Positions 47,006-55,258 of a stretch of 64,000 nucleotides of DNA are shown here, in pieces. Under the pieces are notes generated by a model, which saw only the letters and a list, made by a program, of their open reading frames with translations, did no database searches and was not told the origin of the DNA. The position numbers and the translations under genes were made by a program. Origin of the DNA: DATEGZ01 sp035279905 (GTDB lineage: Bacteria; Acidobacteriota; Vicinamibacteria; Vicinamibacterales; SCN-69-37); the NCBI GenBank assembly GCA_035279905.1, contig DATEGZ010000092.1, positions 35,126-99,125 on the forward strand. Direction: 5' to 3'. Position 1 is the first letter of the stretch. Each line of letters starts with the position of its first letter.

Positions 47006-49768
47006 TCAGAACTTCTTCTTCAGCACCTCGAACCAGTTCGTGACGACGCGCAGCTCGTTCGTCGTCTCGTTGGGGGTCTCGAGAACCATCCGCAGCACAC
47101 GCTGGCCGTCCGGTGCGACATCGAAGGGCGTCCGTAGGCTCATCGCCGGCGGGTCGGGAATCCGAACGGGCTTGCCGACCTCGCGGTTCCGCGGATCTCC
47201 TACACTCACCGCCCAGATCGCGCCGTCGAGGCTCGCGTAGAAGAGCTCCTTTCCGCCCTTCGTCCAGACGGGCGCGCGCCCGCCGCCGGTGGAGACCTGG
47301 ATGCGATCGGCCGCGACATCCGGGAACGGACGGAGGTACATCTCCTGGCGCCCGCCTTCGTCTGACGAGTACGCGATCCAGCGTCCGTCCGGGGAGATCG
47401 CGGGCAGGGCATAGCGAGCCACGTCTGGAAACAGAGGCGTGACCGGCGGCGTCGCGCCGGGTTTGACGACCATGATCGTATGCACACCCGTGCCGGCCCA
47501 CTGCTCGAACACCACTTCTGTGGTGCCGGGTCGAATGCTCGAAGGCACAAGACGGAATCCCGGCGGCGCGGCGGCGACGAGCGCCGGCACACCGGCGCCC
47601 GAGGCCGGCATCGTATAAATGCCGGTCTCGGTGGCGGGCGACCCGGAGAAGTAGATGTCACGCCCGGATTCGCTCCAGAGCGGGAAGAAGCCTGGAAACC
47701 CGCCTGGCGTCACGGGCGTCAGGGTCCCGCGCGCGAAGTCGTACACCCAGATCCCCGGCGCGCCCTTGTCGTTCTGGGTCAACGCCACACGCCGGCCGTC
47801 GGGCGACAATCGCAGGGCGATGAAGCTCCCTGACTGCATGCGAACCGGAGTTGCGTTTCCCTGCCGATCGGCCCAGATCAGCGTGGTCGCATCCGGCATA
47901 CGGCCGGAGACATAGGCGAGCGTGCCCGTCGCGGACACGCTGACATCGGCTGCGCCGGTGGTGGTCTTGAAGAACACGTCGTCGATGAGGGGCTGAGGCG
48001 TACCGTGGATCTCGACCGCGATGGGATCGAAGCGCACCACTGCGAGCCCCTTGTCGGACGTCACGAGCAGATGGCCGGTGGGCAGGTAGACCGGGTACGA
48101 CGCGTCGGTGAGCAGTACTCGCCACGTGCGCGTCGAGAGGTCCAACGCCGCGACGTCGAACCGGCCCGATCCGACTTCGGTCGTCTGGCGTGCGATCGCG
48201 AACAGCACGTGTTTCCCATCGGGCAGCACGCAGGGCCAGAAATGATCGACCTCGCCGGCCTTGACGTTCGGCACCGTCAGCAGTTCCGGTGTCCCGCCGT
48301 TAGCGCTGACGCGAAACAGGCCGCTCTCGAGCGCGGAGCTGGCGAAGACGATCGTGTCATCGCGCCCCCACGACGCGCCGCGGAGGTTGCCGACGACGTT
48401 CGCGATTTCGACGGGCGGGCCGCCTTCGATTCGCACTTTCATCAGCCGGCCGTCGAATCCGCTCGACACCGCGGAGAAGTAGCCGAGCCACGTGCCGTCC
48501 GGTGAGAAGAAGGGTGAGCGCGGCTGGCGGCCGAGGTTCTTGAGCGGGCGGTCACCGAAGGCATCGAGCGACCGCAGGATGATGGGACTGGTTTCGATTT
48601 GCGCGCTGCTGTACGCAATGAGTCGGCCGTCCGGCGAGATCGCCAGGTCGGGCTGATTGACGTTGGCGCTCACGCGGCCGGCCTCGATTGACGCGAGGGC
48701 GAAGCTCGAGGGCGCCGCAACGGGAGCGGGCTTGTGCAGCGACCACACGGCACCGCCTACGATCACGCCGCCGGCGATGGCGGCCGCGATCGGCACGCCG
48801 AGCCTCGCAACGAGGGTCGCGCGTCTGGGCGGCGCGGCCTCGCTCGGCGTCGCGGCGCCAGACATCGCGTCCGCGATCTCGAGCCGCGCCGCGGCCATCG
48901 AATCGAGACGCTCCGTGCGGTCCTTGACGAGACAGCGCTGGAGCAGACGCCGAATCGCGGACGGCGTGTCCGCCGGCAGCCGATCGAGCGACGGCGTGTC
49001 CTTCAGGATCGACGCAAGCACGTCGGATACTTCCGCGCCGTCCCTCGACGATGCTCGGGACGGCCCTGAGCCTGCCGAAGGGCCGAACGCCCGGCGGCCG
49101 GTCAGCATCTCGTAGAGCACGACGCCAAACGCCCAGACGTCGCTGCGCCGATCGATCGGTTTTCCTCGCGCCTGCTCGGGACTCATGTACGCCGCGGTCC
49201 CGAGAATCACGCCCAGCTCCGTGGCCGGGCTGGTCGTCGTCGGCGAGTCCGAGAGATTCGCGGCGGCGCTGGCGTCGGCCGCCCGCGCCTTCGCCAGCCC
49301 GAAGTCGAGCACCTTTACTGTGCCGTCGGGACGGACCTTGATGTTCGCGGGCTTGAGATCGCGATGCACGATGCCCAGTTCGTGCGCGGCTTCGAGCGCC
49401 TGTGCGATCTGACGCGCGATGGGCAGCGCGTCGGCGAGTGCCACCGGTCCGCGCGCGATGAGAGCCGAGAGGTCCTCGCCATCGACGAACTCCATGACGA
49501 GCGCCGTTCGACTGCCGCTCGCGGCGCGCTCCTCGAGGCCGTAGATCTGCGCGATGTTCGAGTGATTGAGCGACGCGAGCGTCCGTGCCTCGCGCTCGAA
49601 GCGCGCGAGCCGATCGGCGTCGTGGACGAACGCATCGGGCAGGATCTTGATCGCGACGTCGCGGCCGAGCTTGGCGTCGCGCGCGCGATAGACTTCGCCC
49701 ATCCCGCCCGCGCCAAGCGCGCTGACGATCTCGTACGGGCCGAGGCGAGAGCCGGGGGGCAGCGCCAC
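47006..49768 (-). CDS. Transmembrane Ser/Thr protein kinase with a C-terminal beta-propeller
   Basis: 920 aa. Kinase domain about 12-290: glycine loop LGAGGMGEVYRA, Lys in VAIKILP, catalytic HRDLKPANIKV, DFG in VLDFGLAKA. One membrane helix near 330-350 (LGVPIAAAIAGGVIVGGAVW). The outer part is a TolB/WD40-like propeller with repeated SPDG/ISPDGR motifs. It contains a repeat-encoded insertion, GPSAGSGPS (49064-49082), between kinase subdomains. This architecture is very frequent in Acidobacteriota; substrates are unknown. Confidence 0.88.
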   Translation of the reverse strand: MALPPGSRLGPYEIVSALGAGGMGEVYRARDAKLGRDVAIKILPDAFVHDADRLARFEREARTLASLNHSNIAQIYGLEERAASGSRTALVMEFVDGEDLSALIARGPVALADALPIARQIAQALEAAHELGIVHRDLKPANIKVRPDGTVKVLDFGLAKARAADASAAANLSDSPTTTSPATELGVILGTAAYMSPEQARGKPIDRRSDVWAFGVVLYEMLTGRRAFGPSAGSGPSRASSRDGAEVSDVLASILKDTPSLDRLPADTPSAIRRLLQRCLVKDRTERLDSMAAARLEIADAMSGAATPSEAAPPRRATLVARLGVPIAAAIAGGVIVGGAVWSLHKPAPVAAPSSFALASIEAGRVSANVNQPDLAISPDGRLIAYSSAQIETSPIILRSLDAFGDRPLKNLGRQPRSPFFSPDGTWLGYFSAVSSGFDGRLMKVRIEGGPPVEIANVVGNLRGASWGRDDTIVFASSALESGLFRVSANGGTPELLTVPNVKAGEVDHFWPCVLPDGKHVLFAIARQTTEVGSGRFDVAALDLSTRTWRVLLTDASYPVYLPTGHLLVTSDKGLAVVRFDPIAVEIHGTPQPLIDDVFFKTTTGAADVSVSATGTLAYVSGRMPDATTLIWADRQGNATPVRMQSGSFIALRLSPDGRRVALTQNDKGAPGIWVYDFARGTLTPVTPGGFPGFFPLWSESGRDIYFSGSPATETGIYTMPASGAGVPALVAAAPPGFRLVPSSIRPGTTEVVFEQWAGTGVHTIMVVKPGATPPVTPLFPDVARYALPAISPDGRWIAYSSDEGGRQEMYLRPFPDVAADRIQVSTGGGRAPVWTKGGKELFYASLDGAIWAVSVGDPRNREVGKPVRIPDPPAMSLRTPFDVAPDGQRVLRMVLETPNETTNELRVVTNWFEVLKKKF
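49064..49082. repeat. REP-like 19-mer inside the kinase gene
   Basis: CCCTGAGCCTGCCGAAGGG, identical to 39090-39108. It encodes part of GPSAGSGPS in the kinase domain, a segment the second kinase (51460-54114) lacks. Confidence 0.75.
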
Positions 49769-49805
49769 GCGTGCATAGATTACTGCAGGCGAGGCGCTTG
49801 TCTTG

Positions 49806-50618
49806 TCAGCGAACGATCGGATTCGACGGGTCCTTCGACCAGTCTTGCCACGAGCCGAGATAGAGATGCGTCGTGACCCCGGCGGCGCGCGCGGCGAACG
49901 CCATCAGGCTGGCGCGCATGCCGACGGCGCAGTAAGTCACGACCTCCTGCGCCGGCGCGACACCGGCTTTGGCGAGGAGCGCGCGGATTTGCTCGGGCGA
50001 CTTGAACGTCTGATGCTGCGCGTCGGCAAACAGGTCCTGCCACAGAATCAACGTCGCGCCAGGCAGATGTCCGCGCTCCCATTCCTGGGTCGTGCGCACG
50101 TCGAGGATCTTCGTCGTGGGCGAATTGAGATGCGCGCGCACCCACGCGGCGTCGACGATGGAATCGGCCGCGGGAGTGGCGACGGTCAACGGCCCCTCAC
50201 CGGGAGCCGGCGTTTTCGTCTCGACCGGCCGGTGTCCGGCGCGCCACGCGGTCATCCCGCCGTCGAGCCATGACACGTTGTCGGCGAGGCCAATCCGCGA
50301 GAGCACGCCGTAGATGAATCCGGCGGACATCGGGTCGCCGTACAGAACGATGCGAGCGCCATCAGTGACGCCGGCCTTGGCGAACACGCGTCCGAGCGCG
50401 TCTGCGGGCAGCAGTACGTGGTCGCCGCTGATCGTGTCCATGTGACTGATCGGCCGCGCTCCAGGAATGTGCCCGCGAGCGTAGCCGTCATCGTCCACGC
50501 AAATCACGCGCACTTGCGGATCGCTGAGGTGAGCCTGGAGCCAGTCCGCAGAAACGATCGGGCCGGCGGCCGCGGCGCCTGCGGCGACGGATGCAGCCAA
50601 CGTAAGAGTGATGAGCAT
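49806..50618 (-). CDS. Exported two-domain rhodanese (sulfurtransferase)
   Basis: 270 aa. Signal peptide MLITLTLAASVAAGAAAA. Two rhodanese domains; the C-terminal catalytic Cys is in VVTYCAVGMRASL, and the N-terminal one (IVLYGDPMSAGF) has none. Export distinguishes it from the cytoplasmic paralogue at 30618. It may handle thiosulfate or cyanide in the periplasm. Confidence 0.86.
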   Translation of the reverse strand: MLITLTLAASVAAGAAAAGPIVSADWLQAHLSDPQVRVICVDDDGYARGHIPGARPISHMDTISGDHVLLPADALGRVFAKAGVTDGARIVLYGDPMSAGFIYGVLSRIGLADNVSWLDGGMTAWRAGHRPVETKTPAPGEGPLTVATPAADSIVDAAWVRAHLNSPTTKILDVRTTQEWERGHLPGATLILWQDLFADAQHQTFKSPEQIRALLAKAGVAPAQEVVTYCAVGMRASLMAFAARAAGVTTHLYLGSWQDWSKDPSNPIVR

Positions 50619-50666
50619 GAAGACGAGGCTACACTCTCTATTGTCGATTGTCTACAGGAGTGTGTG

Positions 50667-51428
50667 CTACCGCTCGAGAAACGGGATCCGCCTGACCGCC
50701 TCCACCCGTTGCCCGGTGCGGGTGATGTGGAGTTTGAGCTCGGCGTAGCGCGGTGAGATCGGCGCGTCGCCGATGTCTTCGTACTTCAGCAAGCCCTGGT
50801 AGCGGCGGTTGAAGTACAACACGTTGTTCAATTCGATCGACGAGCCATTCGCCTGCGCTTCGATGCGGCAGTCACCGGGGAGCTCCGATCCCCAGATCGA
50901 TACGCGCGCGCCGACACCGCCCTGGCCTTCGCCCATCGCCTCCGACCACCGAATCGATTGCGGCGTGACGTTGTCGATGCGGAAGACCTTGGCTCCGCGG
51001 GGGTTGGATTCGTCCGGCATCTGACCCAGCGTGAACCAATCGGTCGTGCCGCTCGAGCACGACGCTCTGAATCGCACGGTCGCGCCGAGTGAATGCGGCG
51101 ACGGCTCGATCACGAACTGCGCTTCGTGCTCGCCCGCGGTGACCGTCTGCGTCGCGATGTTGCCGATCTCGCCGACGTAGAGCTTCAACTGCGCTTCCGT
51201 CACGGTCGCGGGATCTGGAATCGAGTACGAGACCGTGAGGGTCTGCGTGCCGACGCGATCGCCCTCGAGCGCGAGCTGTTCGGGCGTGACCGCAGTGATG
51301 GCGAACGCCGTGCGAGCCGGCTGGGGCGTCGGTGTCTGGCGCGGCGTCGCGCGAGGCGGATCCGGCTCCGAGCACGCGACAGAACTCGCCAGCGTCGCGA
51401 TGAGCAGGCAGCGGCCGGAAGTCCTCAT
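50667..51428 (-). CDS. Lipoprotein, unknown function
   Basis: 253 aa. ATG 51428 gives the lipobox CLLIATLASSVAC. A Pro/Thr-rich linker follows (RATPRQTPTPQPARTAF). The body contains two Ig-like beta domains with an IPT-like start (ITAVTPEQLALEGDRV). It lies between two kinases on the same strand. No specific family is recognised. Confidence 0.7.
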   Translation of the reverse strand: MRTSGRCLLIATLASSVACSEPDPPRATPRQTPTPQPARTAFAITAVTPEQLALEGDRVGTQTLTVSYSIPDPATVTEAQLKLYVGEIGNIATQTVTAGEHEAQFVIEPSPHSLGATVRFRASCSSGTTDWFTLGQMPDESNPRGAKVFRIDNVTPQSIRWSEAMGEGQGGVGARVSIWGSELPGDCRIEAQANGSSIELNNVLYFNRRYQGLLKYEDIGDAPISPRYAELKLHITRTGQRVEAVRRIPFLER

Positions 51429-51459
51429 GCCCCGCTTATCGGCCGCACGAGAAGCCTCG

Positions 51460-54114
51460 TTACTTGCCTCTCGGCGATCGACTTGCCGGCGGCGACCAGT
51501 ACGTGATGACCGTCGCCGGCGCCATTCGGTGTTCGACATGGACGTTCACGAGAAAACGTCCGTCGGACGCGACGTCGTAGAAGGTCCCGACGCCCAGGCC
51601 GCCCGCGATGGCGTTCGGCGTGAACAACGGCTCGGGTTTGCCGGCTTTGAACGTCGCCGTGGGCTCGATGCTCACGGCCATGAGTTGCCCCTGCCAATCG
51701 CGGTAGTACAGCTCGCGTCCGTCGCGTCGCCAGACGGGGAAGCCGCCGCCATCGACCGACACCGGCCACCGGGCACCAGGCGAGGAGAAACTCGTGACGA
51801 AGATATTCTGCCGGCCGGAATCGTTGGACTCGTAGGCGAGCCACCGGCCGTCGGGCGAGACCCGCGGATGTGACTCCACGTACGGCGTGGCAAGCAACGC
51901 CACCGGGTCGGCCGTGCCGGACGCGTTGACACTCCAGATGTCGGACCCGGTCTTTGGATCGACGGTGACGTAGACGATGCGATCGCCGAACCAGCTTTGC
52001 GGGAACGACTGCAGCGTCGACTCGAACAGGCGCCGAGGCTCTTTCGACCGATCGAGCGGCTTCACGAACAGATTGGGAGGCGCTTCTGCAGACGCTGCGT
52101 AGGTGAGCATCCCGCCGTCGGGAGACCACACTGGCGTAGACACGTACTGCCGCTCGAACGTCGTTCGCGTCAACGTGTTTCGAGTCACGTCGACCAGCCA
52201 GATCGACGGGACGACGTCCCAGCGATCCACCGCCACCTGCTGGCCATTGGGCGAGAGTGCCACGTTGAGGTAGCCGGCGATCGGGCCGACCACACCAGCC
52301 GGCGTCCCGTCGCGCCTCACCCACGTCAACTGCGAGAAGTCACGATCGCCTATCCAGTGCACGACCGTGCCATTGGCCGAGACGGCGAAGGCCGCCGTCG
52401 GTCCACTGAGCGCCGTGTTCTCGGCGACGACGATCGGATCGCCGGCGAACTCCAGGCGATCGAAGTCGAAGCGCCGCGCCACGAGCGCGGCTTCATCCCC
52501 GAGATAGAACACGTAGCCCTCGTCGCTCACGGCGACGGGACTGTAGTACGAGAGCAACGGCTTTCGATCGGGCGCGTCGAGCGAGCCGACATAAACACCG
52601 GCGTTGACCTTGCCGAGCACTCCGAAAACGAAGTGGCGGCCATCGGGAAGGAACGCGGGCGATCCGTGGAAGGACTCGCCGTGCGCTTTGTCGAGGCTCG
52701 TGACAGGCGTGGGCGTTCCACCGTTCGCGGAGACGCGAGACAGCCCCGTGTCCACTCCGGGCGCAAAAACGATGATGCCGTCCTGGCTCCAGCTGGCGCC
52801 ATTCCCGTTACGGCTGTCACAAATCGTGCGGACTTCGCCCTCGGGAATCGACACAGTCTTGAGATGGCCTCCGGCAAAAAACCCGACCGCGCGGTTGTCG
52901 GGCGACCAGAACGGCGTGTTCGCGCCCTCAGTACCGGCCAGTGGTCGCAGCTCGAGCGCGTCCAGGTTGCGCAACCAGAGCTGGCGGTGCCCCTTCGTCA
53001 TGCCGACGACGACGATTTGCCGCCCATCCGGCGAGACGGCAAAAGGTATCGCGCCGACCGTAAAGTAGAACGTCGAGTCGGACGGCGGCGCGAGCGTCAG
53101 CCGCACGCTTTGCGCAGGAGCCGGTGCCCGATTTCCCCACACGGCGAATCCCAGCGCGGTCAGAGCGATCAGTCCCGCAATCGCCACCAACGCCATGGCG
53201 GCACGCGCACTCAAGTGCGCGCGCGCCGGCGCCTGCGCGGACGCCGCCGCGATCTCGCCACCGCGATCGCGCAACGTCGCGAGGTCACGCGCCAGATCCT
53301 GCGTCGACGCGTAGCGCTCGTCCGGTGACTTCGCGAGACAGCGCTCGACGATCCATCTGAGCGGGGCAGGCGTGGCGGCGGCGCGCGCGTCGATCGGCGG
53401 AGGATCGTCGCGAATGATCGCCGACAGCGTTTCCGCCGCGGTCGGCCGATCGAACGCCCGCTGGCCCGTCAGCATCTCGAACAACACCAGGCCGAAGGCG
53501 AACTGATCCGATTGACGATCGGCGGGCCGCCCGCTCGCTTGCTCCGGCGACATGTAGCCGACCGTCCCAAGGACGGTGCCGGGTTGAGTGTCCAGATGCG
53601 TCAGTGTGGACTGCGACGAGTCGACGTCGTTGCGATCGAGGAGCTTGGCGAGACCGAAGTCGAGGATCTTCGCGTGACCGTCGTTCGTGACCATCACGTT
53701 CGCGGGTTTCAAATCCCGATGCACGATGCCCGCCGCGTGGGCCTTGGCAAGCGCGTCGGCCACCTGCGCCGCGATCTGCAGCACGCGCTTCGGAGCGAGA
53801 GGCGGACCGGCGAGAAGCTGCCGGAGCGTCTGGCCTTCGACGAGCTCCATGCTGATGAACGGCTGGCCGTCGGCTTCGCCGAGCTCATGGATGGCGACGA
53901 TGCCGGGGTGGCTGAGCGACGAGGCCGATCGGGCCTCCTGCTCGAATCGCTGGAGGCGCTCCCGATCCCTCGCGAACTCGGCCGGCAGCACCTTGAGCGC
54001 CACGTCGCGGCCGAGCGTGAGATCGCGCGCGCGGTAGACCTCGCCCATCCCGCCCGATCCCAGGTGCGAGCGAATCTCATAGCGGCCGAGCTTGCTGCCG
54101 GGAGCGAGCAACAT
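51460..54114 (-). CDS. Transmembrane Ser/Thr protein kinase with a C-terminal beta-propeller
   Basis: 884 aa. Kinase domain about 12-280: LGSGGMGEVYRARD, VALKVLP, HRDLKPANVMV, ILDFGLAKLL. A membrane helix lies about 300-325 (AAMALVAIAGLIALTALGFAVW). The external propeller has repeated SPDGR/SPDN motifs (AVSPDGRQIVVVG, RVSPDGRWLAYES). It is a close architectural paralogue of the kinase at 47006. The hxlR gene is upstream on the same strand. Confidence 0.88.
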   Translation of the reverse strand: MLLAPGSKLGRYEIRSHLGSGGMGEVYRARDLTLGRDVALKVLPAEFARDRERLQRFEQEARSASSLSHPGIVAIHELGEADGQPFISMELVEGQTLRQLLAGPPLAPKRVLQIAAQVADALAKAHAAGIVHRDLKPANVMVTNDGHAKILDFGLAKLLDRNDVDSSQSTLTHLDTQPGTVLGTVGYMSPEQASGRPADRQSDQFAFGLVLFEMLTGQRAFDRPTAAETLSAIIRDDPPPIDARAAATPAPLRWIVERCLAKSPDERYASTQDLARDLATLRDRGGEIAAASAQAPARAHLSARAAMALVAIAGLIALTALGFAVWGNRAPAPAQSVRLTLAPPSDSTFYFTVGAIPFAVSPDGRQIVVVGMTKGHRQLWLRNLDALELRPLAGTEGANTPFWSPDNRAVGFFAGGHLKTVSIPEGEVRTICDSRNGNGASWSQDGIIVFAPGVDTGLSRVSANGGTPTPVTSLDKAHGESFHGSPAFLPDGRHFVFGVLGKVNAGVYVGSLDAPDRKPLLSYYSPVAVSDEGYVFYLGDEAALVARRFDFDRLEFAGDPIVVAENTALSGPTAAFAVSANGTVVHWIGDRDFSQLTWVRRDGTPAGVVGPIAGYLNVALSPNGQQVAVDRWDVVPSIWLVDVTRNTLTRTTFERQYVSTPVWSPDGGMLTYAASAEAPPNLFVKPLDRSKEPRRLFESTLQSFPQSWFGDRIVYVTVDPKTGSDIWSVNASGTADPVALLATPYVESHPRVSPDGRWLAYESNDSGRQNIFVTSFSSPGARWPVSVDGGGFPVWRRDGRELYYRDWQGQLMAVSIEPTATFKAGKPEPLFTPNAIAGGLGVGTFYDVASDGRFLVNVHVEHRMAPATVITYWSPPASRSPRGK

Positions 54115-54151
54115 CGTGGAGTGTTGTGAGTCGGGCGCATGGTAGCACCGC

Positions 54152-54505
54152 TCACACCTTCTGGATCTCTCCGAGCGTCATCGTTCCCGGAATGTGTTTC
54201 TTCCCCCAATCCACATACGCCCTGAGGACGGCGCCGAGGGCGCGTCCCTTGTCGGTGAGGGTGTACGCGTAGCGCATCGGCCGCCGTTGGTACGCCGAGC
54301 GGGTGATGAGGCCGGCGCGCTCGAGCCGCGTCAGGCGCTCGGCCAGCAGGTTGGTGGGGATGCCTTCAGGCGAGGACAGCAGGTCCGTGTAGGTCTGCTT
54401 GCCGCGGAGCAGGTCGCGGACGACGAGGAGGGACCACTTGTCGCCGACGATGTCGAGGGTGTTGGCGACGGGGCAGGGGGAGCGCTTCCAGCGAGTCACT
54501 TGCAT
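54152..54505 (-). CDS. HxlR-family transcriptional regulator
   Basis: 117 aa from ATG 54505. Winged-helix signature CPVANTLDIVGDKWSLLVVRDLLRG, with the conserved Cys close to the N-terminus, which in related proteins senses electrophiles or oxidants. PTNLLAERLTRLERAGLI is the recognition region. Upstream, two nearly identical palindromes (54498-54514 and 54536-54552) are probable binding sites. They lie between hxlR and the divergent membrane protein gene. Confidence 0.9.
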   Translation of the reverse strand: MQVTRWKRSPCPVANTLDIVGDKWSLLVVRDLLRGKQTYTDLLSSPEGIPTNLLAERLTRLERAGLITRSAYQRRPMRYAYTLTDKGRALGAVLRAYVDWGKKHIPGTMTLGEIQKV

Positions 54506-54514
54506 ATTGCAAGT
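54498..54514. promoter_or_regulatory. HxlR operator copy 1
   Basis: ACTTGCATATTGCAAGT, a near-perfect palindrome with the hxlR start codon inside it (ATG read on the minus strand). Confidence 0.75.
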
Positions 54515-54535
54515 CAGTTTACTACACTGCTTGAC

Positions 54536-54552
54536 ACTTGCAAATTGCAAGT
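54536..54552. promoter_or_regulatory. HxlR operator copy 2
   Basis: ACTTGCAAATTGCAAGT, one base different from copy 1 and 38 bp away centre to centre. It overlaps a TTGACA at 54531-54536 that could serve the divergent membrane gene. Confidence 0.75.
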
Positions 54553-54572
54553 CACTCATCCAGGGGGCATTT

Positions 54573-55232
54573 ATGTCGCAAGCCGTCATGCATCTCGAAG
54601 ATCAGTCGCCGTCGCGCCCGAGCGGGTCGCTCGCCGGCCCGGCGCTGTTGATCGCCTGGTTCGCGCTCATCCTGTGGCTCGGTGCCACCGGGGCATTCGT
54701 CGTGGGGCCGGAGCAGCCGCCTCTCGGGCTGCTCGTCGCCGTGCTGGCGCCGGTCATCGCGTTTCTCGTCGCGTATCGCGCGTCCGCCGCGGTCCGCGAG
54801 CGCGTCCTGCACGCCGATCTCCGTGTCGTCGCCGTGATCCAGGCGTGGCGATTCGGTGGGTTCGCATTCCTGTCGCTCTACGCGTACAGCGTGCTGCCGG
54901 CGTACTTCGCGTGGCCGGCGGGACTCGGCGACATGGCGATCGGATTCACCGCGCCGTGGATGCTCGCGGGCCTCACGCGCTCGCCGGCGTTCGTGGCGAG
55001 CCGGCGATTCGTGACCTGGAACCTCCTCGGCGTCCTCGATCTCCTCGTCGCCATCAGCATCGGCGCCGTCGTCACGAGGTTGTTCCCCGGCCTTGGCGGT
55101 GGGATCACGACCGCGCCGATGGCGACGCTTCCGCTGGTCCTGGTTCCGGGACTCTTCGTGCCGGCGTTTCTGATCCTGCACATCATCGCGCTCGTGCAGG
55201 CGGCCGCGGCGCGGGCCGGAGTGCTGCGGTAG
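54573..55232 (+). CDS. Membrane protein under probable HxlR control
   Basis: 219 aa, six predicted transmembrane segments (LLIAWFALILWLGATGAFVV, LGLLVAVLAPVIAFLVAYRA, FGGFAFLSLYAYSVLPAYF, and others). No motif is recognised. It is divergent from hxlR with the operator pair between them, so it is a likely target of the regulator. A GGGGG stretch lies about 6 bases before the ATG. Confidence 0.7.
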   Translation: MSQAVMHLEDQSPSRPSGSLAGPALLIAWFALILWLGATGAFVVGPEQPPLGLLVAVLAPVIAFLVAYRASAAVRERVLHADLRVVAVIQAWRFGGFAFLSLYAYSVLPAYFAWPAGLGDMAIGFTAPWMLAGLTRSPAFVASRRFVTWNLLGVLDLLVAISIGAVVTRLFPGLGGGITTAPMATLPLVLVPGLFVPAFLILHIIALVQAAAARAGVLR

Positions 55233-55258
55233 AATCTGCCAACTTCAACGAGGGCACT

